Assembly: GCA_903871775.1 (NCBI GenBank)
Contig: CAIQIA010000010.1
Span: 1-40,741, forward strand
From: an uncultured cyanobacterium
GTDB taxonomy: Bacteria; Cyanobacteriota; Cyanobacteriia; PCC-6307; Cyanobiaceae
Reading direction: 5' to 3'
DNA length: 40,741 nucleotides
The notes beneath the pieces were generated by a model, which saw only the letters and a program-made list of their open reading frames with translations, did no database searches and was not told the origin of the DNA. This document shows positions 6,519 to 13,591 of the stretch, one piece after another (the first letter of the stretch is position 1; every line of letters begins with the position of its first letter). The position numbers and the translations under genes were made by a program.

Positions 6519-8372
6519 TCATTGCAACATCCCCTCCAGTTCCTCGATTCCCTGCAGGATCTCCTGCTCGATCGCCCGCAGTTCGGCCAGGATCTCCAGA
6601 GGCGGGCGGTGTTCCACCTCTTCGTAGATCAGCTCCTTGTAGCGGTTGAGGCTGAGGTCGTAGCCCTGGGCGGCGATTTCCTCCTTGGGCACACAGAAGC
6701 TCTGGGCGGTGCGCTCGCGCTCCCGCTCTGAATCCTTGCGCTGGCGCCAGCGGTTGAGGCAGTCGGGCAGGTTGTTCTTCTCGTGCTCGCCCTCTTCGAG
6801 GGATTCCTTCGGCGTGGGGCCGAGCTTCGTCAGCGGCAGCAACGGGTTGCGCTTGTCGTCGAGGCTCCAGCCGTCGGCGGTCAAGTCGTAAAACCACACC
6901 TGATCGGTGCCGCCCCGGCCGGTTTTGGTGAACAGCAGGATCGCCGTGCTCACGCCCGCATAAGGGCGGAACACACCGCTCGGGAGGGACACCACGCCCT
7001 CCAGAAAATGGTCTTCCACCAGGGTGCGGCGCAGTTCCTTGTGGGCATTCGACGAGCCGAACAGCACGCCATCGGGCACGATCACCGCCGCCCGGCCGCC
7101 GGGTTTGAGCAGCTGCAGGAACAACGCCATGAACAACAGCTCGGTCTTCTTCGTCTTCACCACCCGCTGCAGCTTGCCGCTGGTGCTCTCGTAATCCAAT
7201 GAACCCGCAAAGGGCGGATTGGCCAGGATCAGGGTGTATTTGTTCTCCTCAATGGCGCTGTCTTCCGACAGCGAATCGCGGTAGCTCACATCGGGGTTCT
7301 CCACCCCGTGCAGCAGCATGTTCATCGCGCCGATGCGCAGCATCGTGGTGTCGAAATCGAAGCCATGGAAGAGGCCATGGTTGAAGTGCTCGCGCAGCTC
7401 TGGATCGCTGAGCACCTCAGGGTGGTGCTCGCGCAGGTATTCACCCACCGCCACCGGGAAGCCGCAGGTGCCGCAGGCCGGATCCACCATCACCTCGCGC
7501 GGCGTGGGCTCGGTGATCGCCACCATCAGTTCGATGATGTGGCGCGGCGTGCGGAACTGGCCATTGGTGCCGGCGGTGGCCAGCTTGCCGAGCATGTACT
7601 CGTAGATGTCGCCCTTGGTGTCGCGGTCCTCCATCGGCACCGCATCGAGCAGCTCCACCACCTTGGTGAGCAAAGCCGGCGTGGGGATCGTGAAGCGCGC
7701 GTCGCGCATGTGGGTGGCGTAGGCCGATTCCTCACCGCCCAGCTCCCGCAGGAAGGGGAAGACCCGCTCACCCACCACCTGAAACATCGAGGCGGGATCA
7801 CCCAGCTCCTTGAAGCGGCTCCAGCGCAGCTCCTGCCTGTCTTCCGGAAAGATGCTGCGGCGCATCGGCTGGCTGGATCGCTGGCTGCGGCGCTCCTCCA
7901 GGGTCTCCAGTTCATCGAGCCGGCGGATGAACAGCAGGTAGGTGAGCTGCTCCAGCACCTCCAGCGGGTTGGCGATGCCGCCACTCCAGAAGGCATCCCA
8001 GATCCGGTCGATCTGGTTGCGCAGCTCGCCGGTGAGCACCGAGGCCGCGGTGGTACCGGGGGCGATGGCCGCCTGGGGGGCTGAGGCGCTGGCGCCGTTG
8101 CCGCTGCGGCGACTCCTGGTACCGGCAGTAGCTGGGACCGCCCGCGGTGGTGCATCCACACCTGCAGCCTTCAGGCCCCCGCCGGGGCCTTTCACGCCCT
8201 CGGCGGCACCCATGGCCACCACCAGCGCCTTGAGCTCCTTCAGCTCGTCATCGCTGATCGGTTCACCTGCCTCGGACTCCAGGGCAACACGGATCTCCTC
8301 ATTCGTGATCCGGCTGCCGTCCTCCGGAATGAGGGCGATCAGGGCGTCGGTGAGGTCGTCGCGGCTGGGCAT
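6519..8372 (-). CDS. hsdM: type I restriction-modification methyltransferase HsdM
   Basis: A 617-residue N6-adenine methyltransferase subunit. After an N-terminal winged-helix-like extension (EEIRVALESEAGEPISDDE) and a low-complexity linker, the HsdM N-terminal domain begins at ELRNQIDRIWDAFWSGGI. The AdoMet-binding motif I is DPACGTCGFPVA (about residue 295) and the catalytic motif IV is LILANPPFAGSLD, both intact. QFRTPRHIIELMV is the usual segment before motif I. It should methylate DNA together with HsdS. The start is uncertain: ATGs at 8450, 8405 and 8372 are in frame; I take 8372 because MPSRDDLTDAL resembles the family start. Normally hsdS follows directly, but here 3 kb of toxin-antitoxin cargo lies between. 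Confidence 0.92.
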   Translation of the reverse strand: MPSRDDLTDALIALIPEDGSRITNEEIRVALESEAGEPISDDELKELKALVVAMGAAEGVKGPGGGLKAAGVDAPPRAVPATAGTRSRRSGNGASASAPQAAIAPGTTAASVLTGELRNQIDRIWDAFWSGGIANPLEVLEQLTYLLFIRRLDELETLEERRSQRSSQPMRRSIFPEDRQELRWSRFKELGDPASMFQVVGERVFPFLRELGGEESAYATHMRDARFTIPTPALLTKVVELLDAVPMEDRDTKGDIYEYMLGKLATAGTNGQFRTPRHIIELMVAITEPTPREVMVDPACGTCGFPVAVGEYLREHHPEVLSDPELREHFNHGLFHGFDFDTTMLRIGAMNMLLHGVENPDVSYRDSLSEDSAIEENKYTLILANPPFAGSLDYESTSGKLQRVVKTKKTELLFMALFLQLLKPGGRAAVIVPDGVLFGSSNAHKELRRTLVEDHFLEGVVSLPSGVFRPYAGVSTAILLFTKTGRGGTDQVWFYDLTADGWSLDDKRNPLLPLTKLGPTPKESLEEGEHEKNNLPDCLNRWRQRKDSERERERTAQSFCVPKEEIAAQGYDLSLNRYKELIYEEVEHRPPLEILAELRAIEQEILQGIEELEGMLQ

Positions 8373-8529
8373 CGGGGCGGGATGGGGACGCTGGGGCCAG
8401 GTCATGCAGAGCAGACGGATGGGCCGGTGCTTGGCCTCAATGGGAGTCACGATGCCTGGTTGGGCACCAACCCGACTCAGCTGTCATGCGAAGGACGGTC
8501 CCTCCGCTGGTTGGTGGCCATCGCCTGCC

Positions 8530-8872
8530 TCAGCCCGCCCCAGTTTGCTGCCAAGTTGAACCATCACCCCTATGCAACCGCACCGCCTCCTGGTCCTCCA
8601 CCTCGATCCCCAGTCCTGAGTCCTCACCCGGCGTCAGCCACTTCATGCCCACGTGGATCAGGCAGGCCAGGGCCATATCGCACCTGCTGCCGGGCAGGTT
8701 CTTGAGGCTGCGGGTGGTGCGCCTGACCGGGGAACCGCTCACCGGTGATCAACTCCAGCTGCTGACACCAGCGGTCCCAGCGGCTGGGACGGAAGTGCAG
8801 CACCCGCCGGCCATCAGAGATCCAGGCTTCGGGGGGTGGTTGGCGCCAGATGCGGCTCGAGACCCGTGTCAT
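8530..8872 (-). pseudogene. uncharacterised second gene of the LexA-box operon, frameshifted
   Basis: The ATG at 8872 overlaps the stop of the preceding gene (ATGA). The frame reads RIWRQPPPEAWISDGRRVLH and RWDRWCQQLELITGERF, then would continue out of phase. In the adjacent frame the sequence goes on as RRTTRSLKNLPGSRCDMALA, CLIHVGMKWLTPGEDSG to a stop at 8530. Removing one C from the CCCC run near 8736 joins the two into a single protein of about 113 residues. I do not recognise the family. Either the gene is recently inactivated or the homopolymer is a sequencing error. Confidence 0.5.
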
Positions 8873-9153
8873 CCCATTTCCGGCGCCCAGCCCTGCTGCT
8901 GATGTTGCGGTGGGCGCCAGCTGCTGCAGCGATGGCTGAGGTGCTGCCCCTGGGCGATCTGGCGTTGATGCCAGCCGCAGAGCAACAGCGGCACACAGCT
9001 GGGCCCCGGATGGTGCTGGAACCACTGGCACGAGAGGCAGAAGCTGCGGCCCCGGCTGCGTTGCAGCTGCTCGTCATCGAGGAACGGCCAGTGCTCGGGG
9101 CCGAGATCGGCGTTGGTCAGCTCTTGGGGGGAGGCAGAAGAGCGGCGGACCAT
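8869..9153 (-). CDS. small cysteine-rich (putative zinc-binding) protein under a LexA box
   Basis: A 94-residue protein of unknown function. The middle reads FCLSCQWFQHHPGPS then VPLLLCGWHQRQIAQGQHLS and HRCSSW: a CxxC pair, then C..H, then H.C, which would make a plausible zinc site. The C-terminal half is rich in Gln/His/Pro. The start ATG at 9153 follows 16 bases after a perfect cyanobacterial LexA operator, so expression is expected to be induced by DNA damage. The stop overlaps the start of the next, frameshifted gene. The role in the SOS response is inferred from the operator alone. Confidence 0.6.
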   Translation of the reverse strand: MVRRSSASPQELTNADLGPEHWPFLDDEQLQRSRGRSFCLSCQWFQHHPGPSCVPLLLCGWHQRQIAQGQHLSHRCSSWRPPQHQQQGWAPEMG

Positions 9154-9168
9154 GGTGCCATGCGCTAA

Positions 9169-9182
9169 AGTACACCTGTACT
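9169..9182 (-). promoter_or_regulatory. LexA (SOS) box
   Basis: AGTACACCTGTACT (AGTACAGGTGTACT on the coding strand) matches the cyanobacterial LexA operator consensus RGTACNNNDGTWCB at every position; it consists of two AGTAC half-sites as an inverted repeat. It lies 16 bases upstream of the ATG at 9153, where a bound repressor would block transcription. Confidence 0.75.
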
Positions 9183-9245
9183 AGCGCAGGTGGGCGCGGC
9201 TGTCTGCAGGCTGACGGGGCGGCAGCGGGCCGCCCCAGGGCCGCC

Positions 9246-9419
9246 TCAGCGCATCAGCACCCAGCACAGGGGTTCGGTGCAGAGCACGTGCTCTGTCGAT
9301 GGCCGGCGCCCCGGCTGGCGGCGGATGGGCACCACCCAGGCGCTGAGGCCCTCACACCAGACATGACCCCGGGGGCCAGGGCTGAAAGGAACGGACACGG
9401 AAGGATGCGGAACAGCCAT
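9246..9419 (-). CDS. possible small hypothetical protein
   Basis: A 57-residue frame starting MAVPHPSVSVPFSPGPRGHV and ending SAWVVPIRRQPGRRPSTEHV followed by LCTEPLCWVLMR. The C-terminal half has a protein-like mix of residues, but no family is recognised, there is no clear ribosome site, and the GC-rich sequence produces long chance frames on both strands. It sits between the LexA-box operon and the tRNA gene. Confidence 0.3.
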   Translation of the reverse strand: MAVPHPSVSVPFSPGPRGHVWCEGLSAWVVPIRRQPGRRPSTEHVLCTEPLCWVLMR

Positions 9420-9726
9420 GGCTGTGGCGTGCGCAGGACGACCCTGCCACGCCTGCCTGGCTGCCCCGGCAAGGGAAGGGGCGTTGCACGTCAGGGCCAT
9501 GCCCCACCACCGCGACCTGCTGGCGACCGTGCTGGCGGGTGACCGGCCGGCTGCAGGGTCAGCGGCTGCAGATCAGCAACAGGCGCCGCAGCCGCGTGAT
9601 CCGGGCCGTGGAGCTCGAACACCACCTGCGGAACCCCGAACGACCCTGACCGGTCCCGGGGGCTCGGAGGGGGCGTTTTGTGCTCATTTTGCGCTCAACC
9701 CCAGGGGCCAATCCCTGAAAAGTCAG
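9420..9726. other. region without a supported gene
   Basis: The only hint of coding is a plus-strand stretch ending at 9649 that reads GQRLQISNRRRSRVIRAVEL then EHHLRNPERP and a stop, possibly the end of a small or decayed gene with a GTG start at 9539. No family, ribosome site or partner supports it. The last 60 bases before the tRNA are relatively T-rich and contain no hairpin of note. Confidence 0.35.
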
Positions 9727-9800
9727 TCGGGGCGACAGGATTCGAACCTGCGACCTGATGCTCCCAAAGCACCCGCGCTACCAAACTGCGCTACGCCCCG
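9727..9800 (-). tRNA. trnP-UGG: tRNA-Pro (anticodon UGG)
   Basis: The minus strand folds as a standard tRNA: acceptor stem CGGGGCG with CGCCCCG and discriminator A, D-arm with AGTTTGGTAGC, anticodon stem GGTGC/GCATC around the loop TTTGGGA (anticodon TGG), and T-arm with GGTTCGAATCC. Length is 74 bases and CCA is not encoded. Its 3' end faces the accessory island at 1-9.2 kb, a common position for integration events; no integrase or duplicated tRNA end was found in the window. Confidence 0.97.
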
Positions 9801-9828
9801 TCATGACCAGCCTAGACGGCGGGGCGGG

Positions 9829-11127
9829 TCAGGCCCCCTGCAGCAAGGGGAGCACCACCTCAAAGCAACTGCCCTGGCCCGGCTGGCTGGTCACCAGGAT
9901 GCGGCCGCCATGGGCCTGGCAGATCTGGGAGGCGATGGCCAGCCCCAGACCGGTGCCGCCATCGCTGCGGTCGCTGCTGGCCCGCCAGAAGCGGTCGAAC
10001 ACCCGCGACATCTGCTCGCGGTTGAGGCCGATGCCCGTATCGCTGACCGACACCAGCGCCTGATCGCCCCGCCGCCGCGCCGAGATCGTCAGTCGGCCCT
10101 CGGCGGGGGTGTAGCGCATGGCGTTGTCGATCAGGTTGCGGAACAGCCGTTGCAACAACAGCGGCTGGCCCTGCACCAGCAGCTGCGGCGTGATGGCCAC
10201 CTCCACCGCCTGCCGCCGCAGGGTCATGGCGTCGTGGTTGAGGTTCAGCTGCTCCTGCAGCAACAGGCTGAGGTCCACCGGCTGGGCGTGTTCCAGCCGT
10301 TGCTCGTCCTGGCGGGCGAGCAGCAGCAGGTCATCGACCAGGTGTTCCATCTGGGCGGCAGCCTGGCCGATGGCGGCATACCGGCGCTGGTGCGACGCAT
10401 CGGGCTGGTCTGCGGTCAGCAGGCCCATCTCGACATTGGCGGCCATGGCCGCCAGGGGGCCCCGCAGCTCGTGGGAGGCATCGAGGCTGAACTGCCGCAA
10501 CCGCGCCAGGCTGCGTTCGAGCGGTTCCACCGCCCGGCGGGTCAGGCCGCGGGCGACCAGGGCCGAGAGCAGCAGGGCCAGCAGCACGGCGGCGGCGAGG
10601 GCGAGATCCAGCTGCGACAGCTCGGCTTCGGTGGTTTCGAGCCCTTCGCTCACCCGCAGCCACACGCCACTGGACCCCGAGCCCGCCTCCGGCGGGGCAT
10701 CAACGGGCCGCAGCACGGCGATCCAGTCGGGCCCCTGCTGCCACAGCAGCCGTTTGCCCCGGGGCAAGGGCGGCAGCGGCCCGATCGTGCGCACCTCCCC
10801 CAACCGTGCCACCGGATGGGGTTTGCCGGGCAGCAGCCATTCCACCTGCTGGTGCGAGGCGGCGAAATCACGACGGGTCTCCTGCAGGTTGCGTTCACTG
10901 CCGGGTTCGGGCAGGGGCAGGCTCGACAGGTCTTCGCTCACCACCAGCAGGGCGCTGCGGATGGTCGCCAGCTGGCTCTGCTGGAACACCCCCCGCACCA
11001 CGGCCGCCGTCACCAGCAGCACCATCGCCAGGCTGCCGATGTAGAGCCACCAGAGTTCGAGCTGCTGCCGCTGCAGCGGTTTGCCCGGCCTTGCCACCGG
11101 CCAGCGGGGGGCGCGACCGGCCGTCAT
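9829..11127 (-). CDS. sensor histidine kinase of a two-component system
   Basis: A 432-residue membrane kinase. Two transmembrane segments (about residues 24-44 and 173-192) enclose a periplasmic sensor region of about 125 residues without a recognised ligand domain. The dimerisation/phosphoacceptor site is FSLDASHELRGPL with His219; the usual T after ELR is G here. The ATP-binding domain has the N box (LFRNLIDNAMRYTP), G1 (VSDTGIGLNREQ), F box (FDRFWRA) and G2 (GGTGLGLAIA). It overlaps the response regulator gene by four bases, so the two form one operon. The layout is that of OmpR-family partners such as the cyanobacterial RppB/NrsS group, but the signal cannot be read from the sequence. 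Confidence 0.93.
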   Translation of the reverse strand: MTAGRAPRWPVARPGKPLQRQQLELWWLYIGSLAMVLLVTAAVVRGVFQQSQLATIRSALLVVSEDLSSLPLPEPGSERNLQETRRDFAASHQQVEWLLPGKPHPVARLGEVRTIGPLPPLPRGKRLLWQQGPDWIAVLRPVDAPPEAGSGSSGVWLRVSEGLETTEAELSQLDLALAAAVLLALLLSALVARGLTRRAVEPLERSLARLRQFSLDASHELRGPLAAMAANVEMGLLTADQPDASHQRRYAAIGQAAAQMEHLVDDLLLLARQDEQRLEHAQPVDLSLLLQEQLNLNHDAMTLRRQAVEVAITPQLLVQGQPLLLQRLFRNLIDNAMRYTPAEGRLTISARRRGDQALVSVSDTGIGLNREQMSRVFDRFWRASSDRSDGGTGLGLAIASQICQAHGGRILVTSQPGQGSCFEVVLPLLQGA

Positions 11128-11810
11128 GGCGCCTCTCCATAGGGGCGAAGGCGGTAGCCGATGCCATGGAGGGTGTCGATCGGATCCTCCAGGCCCTGCT
11201 GCCGCAGCTTGCGCCGCAGGTTGTTGAGGTGGGTCTTGACGGTGTCGTCACCGGCTTCGGCATCGAGGGGCCAGAGCAGATCGCGCAGGCGGCTGCGGCT
11301 GAAGCACTGGCCGGGATGGCGCAGGAACCACTCCAGCAGCTGAAACTCCTTGCTGGTGAGCGCCAGGGGCACCCCATCGCAGGCCACGCTCGCCGCCGAC
11401 CGGTCGAGGCTGAGCCGCCCCCACCGCAGGCAGGCCTCCCGCCAGGGCTGCGGCGCCCGCCGTTCCAGCGAGCCGATGCGGGCCAGCAGTTCCTGCAGGC
11501 GGAACGGTTTGACCAGATAGTCGTCGGCGCCGGCCTCGAGGCCCTGCACCACGTCGTCGAGGCCATCGCGGGCGGTGAGCATCAGCACAAGCAGCGGCAG
11601 GCGCGCCGCCCGCACAGTTCCGATGACGGCGCAACCGTCGCGGCGGGGCAGCATCCAGTCGAGCAGGGCCAGGTCGTAGCCGCCGCCCAGCAACTCCTGA
11701 AGCGCCGTCTCGCCATCGGTCACCCAGGTCACGACGTGCTGATGCCGCTGCAGAAATTCCCGCAGCGGTTCCGCCAGCAGAGCGTCGTCTTCAGCCAACA
11801 GGATGCGCAT
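11124..11810 (-). CDS. OmpR-family response regulator
   Basis: A 228-residue regulator. The receiver domain begins MRILLAEDD (acidic pair at 8-9), has the phosphoacceptor Asp51 in LALLDWMLPRRDG and the conserved Lys in ADDYLVKPF. The C-terminal winged helix includes LTSKEFQLLEWFLRHPGQ and THLNNLRRKL, ending with the GIGYRLRP motif of OmpR-type DNA-binding domains. It is co-transcribed with the histidine kinase downstream (4-base overlap). The start at 11810 is the family start and overlaps the end of the upstream gene by 20 bases. Confidence 0.95.
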   Translation of the reverse strand: MRILLAEDDALLAEPLREFLQRHQHVVTWVTDGETALQELLGGGYDLALLDWMLPRRDGCAVIGTVRAARLPLLVLMLTARDGLDDVVQGLEAGADDYLVKPFRLQELLARIGSLERRAPQPWREACLRWGRLSLDRSAASVACDGVPLALTSKEFQLLEWFLRHPGQCFSRSRLRDLLWPLDAEAGDDTVKTHLNNLRRKLRQQGLEDPIDTLHGIGYRLRPYGEAP

Positions 11811-12318
11811 CGCGCTCGTCGATCGTCGGCTGGCCCATGGCGATCCGCGGACGGCAGCGGATGGCGGTGATCTGTCCCCGTTCGTCGTGATGCACGGTGC
11901 AGATGGCGGCGTGCTGGGCCCGAAAGAGGCTGGCGCCATCGAGGCCGAAATGGCCGGCGCGGGCCCCATGGCTGGCGTCGGGAATGCTGACCGTCAGGGT
12001 CAGGGGGGGCACCACCGGGTCCGGCGGCCCGACCACGGGCTGCGGCACACCCAGGGGACGCCGGCGGCGGTTGTGCCCCCAGCGCCAGAGCAGGCCCCCG
12101 CCGAGCAGGGGCCAGAGCAGGGGCTTGGCGAGGGCGACACCTGCGCCGGTCATGGCGGCCTTGGCGGCCAGGGTCCACAACGCCACCGTGCCCGCTTCAC
12201 TGCCGAGCTGCCGCCGCCAGCCACGGCCATGGCGCAGGTCAATCACGGGGCTGAAGGAGTGATCAGGGACCACGGCTGGAGTCACGGAGGTGGGTTTCGG
12301 CGTCGTTGGACGCATCCT
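11791..12318 (-). CDS. hypothetical protein with one hydrophobic segment
   Basis: A 175-residue protein with no family I recognise. A hydrophobic stretch (VALAKPLLWPLLGGGLLW, about residues 60-77) may be a membrane segment, followed by a basic run (NRRRRP) and a proline-rich linker. The C-terminal part (LTLTVSIPDASHGARAGHFG and ICTVHHDERGQITAIRCRPR) looks like a folded domain. It overlaps the start of the response regulator by 20 bases and may belong to the same operon. An ATG at 12354 is an alternative start. Confidence is limited because long frames arise by chance in this GC-rich DNA. Confidence 0.55.
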   Translation of the reverse strand, partial: RMRPTTPKPTSVTPAVVPDHSFSPVIDLRHGRGWRRQLGSEAGTVALWTLAAKAAMTGAGVALAKPLLWPLLGGGLLWRWGHNRRRRPLGVPQPVVGPPDPVVPPLTLTVSIPDASHGARAGHFGLDGASLFRAQHAAICTVHHDERGQITAIRCRPRIAMGQPTIDERDAHPVG

Positions 12319-12361
12319 GACGACAGAAGGAAAGGAAATCGGAAAGACCGGCACCGGCGGA

Positions 12362-13591
12362 TCAGATCGGTCGCACGCCCCGGTCCGGGCTGACCCAGCG
12401 GGCGCGCCGGCCGGCGGGCCGCAGCAGCACCCGCGGCAGGGCCACCACCGCCGCCGCCGTCGTCAGCATCCAGAACACCACCGGGTACCAGATCATCCAG
12501 AACAGCACCGGCGCCAGCTGGCGGTCGTAGGGATGGTCAAGCCAGAGGCTGAAGCAGAACTGCAGCAGACACACCAGCCCCAGCAGCAGCCAGGGGCCGT
12601 GGTCCGTCGGGGTCGACCAGCCGCCATGGCCCAGCAGCAGGCCCGCCAGCTGCAGCACCACGGCGAGCAGCATCGCCTGCGACCAGACCAGGCTCAGCAG
12701 CGGTTCGATGAGCAGCGGCAGCAGGCGCCACTGGCGGGGCAGGCGCAGGAGGTCCAGCTGGCTGCGCAGCACCTGGATGCCCCCTTCGGCCCAGCGCAGC
12801 CGTTGCTTCCACAGCCCCGCGAGGGTTTCGGGCATCAGGATCCAGACCAGGGCATGGGGTTCGTAGGCCACCTGCCAGCCCTCCCGCTGCAGATCCCAGG
12901 TGACGGCGATGTCTTCGGTGAGGGCATCGAGGCGCCAGTAGCCGATGGTCTCGAGGGCCTGGCGGCGGAAGGCCGTGATCACCCCCGACACCGTGAACAG
13001 GCCGCCGAGCATCGACTGGGCCCGTTTGATCAGGCCGATGATCGACGAGAACTCGCCCACCTGCAGCCGGCCGAGCAGGGTGCTGCGGTTGCGGATGCGC
13101 GGGTTGCCGGTCACCGCCCCCAGCTGCGGTGCCCCATCAAAGCGGCGCACGAGCCAGCCGACGGCGTCGGGATCGAGCAGCGCGTCACCGTCGATGCAGA
13201 TCAGCAGGTCATGGCGGGCCAGCAGGGCGCCGGTGCGCAGGGCCATCGCCTTGCCCTGGTTGCGGGCCAGGTGCACCACCCGCAGCCGCGGCTGTGTGGC
13301 GGCCCAGCCGTCGAGCAGGGCACCGGTGTCGTCGCTGCTGCCGTCGTTGATGGCGATCACCTCATACGACGGCCAGTGCAGGGCCAGGGCATGGCGAAGG
13401 GTTTCGGCGAGGGTCGCCGCTTCGTTGAAGCAGGGGATCAGCACACTCACCTCGGGCCGGGGGCCCTCGGGGGGCTGCCGCAGCCCCCGCTGGCGGGCCT
13501 CGCGCCGCAGCACGAACAGGGCCGCCAGCAGCATCCAGACCACGGCCATCAGCAGCGGATAACCCAGCAGAAAAGTGCCGAGGGGATCCAT
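12362..13591 (-). CDS. pgaC: PgaC/IcaA-like poly-beta-1,6-GlcNAc synthase (GT2 family)
   Basis: A 409-residue membrane glycosyltransferase. An N-terminal membrane segment (LLGYPLLMAVVWMLLAALFV) precedes the GT2 domain: VSVLIPCFNEAATLAETL, the donor-site AINDGSSDDT, the DxD-like ICIDGDALLDPDA, and the acceptor/product motif TEDIAVTWDL with the (Q/R)xxRW motif in KQRLRWAEGG. Three or four C-terminal membrane helices follow. These are the marks of processive polysaccharide synthases such as PgaC/IcaA. Its ATG overlaps the pgaB stop (TGATG), so the two are translationally coupled. The product is expected to be an exported N-acetylglucosamine polymer. Confidence 0.88.
   Translation of the reverse strand: MDPLGTFLLGYPLLMAVVWMLLAALFVLRREARQRGLRQPPEGPRPEVSVLIPCFNEAATLAETLRHALALHWPSYEVIAINDGSSDDTGALLDGWAATQPRLRVVHLARNQGKAMALRTGALLARHDLLICIDGDALLDPDAVGWLVRRFDGAPQLGAVTGNPRIRNRSTLLGRLQVGEFSSIIGLIKRAQSMLGGLFTVSGVITAFRRQALETIGYWRLDALTEDIAVTWDLQREGWQVAYEPHALVWILMPETLAGLWKQRLRWAEGGIQVLRSQLDLLRLPRQWRLLPLLIEPLLSLVWSQAMLLAVVLQLAGLLLGHGGWSTPTDHGPWLLLGLVCLLQFCFSLWLDHPYDRQLAPVLFWMIWYPVVFWMLTTAAAVVALPRVLLRPAGRRARWVSPDRGVRPI

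Noticed and set aside
7480-7510. HsdM motif I with Cys (DPACGTCGF) as a sign of inactivation
   Set aside because: The key Gly and Asp/Pro positions and NPPF are intact, and Cys or Ala at this position occurs in active family members as far as I know.
9246-9726. Possible prophage or integrase remnant beside the tRNA
   Set aside because: No tyrosine recombinase motif (R..HxxR..Y) and no duplicated tRNA 3' end could be found in the window.
9418-11142. Long plus-strand open frame of 574 codons opposite the histidine kinase
   Set aside because: It is the antisense of a clear sensor kinase and of the tRNA gene; its composition (Gln/His/Arg/Gly-rich) is that of a shadow frame in GC-rich DNA.
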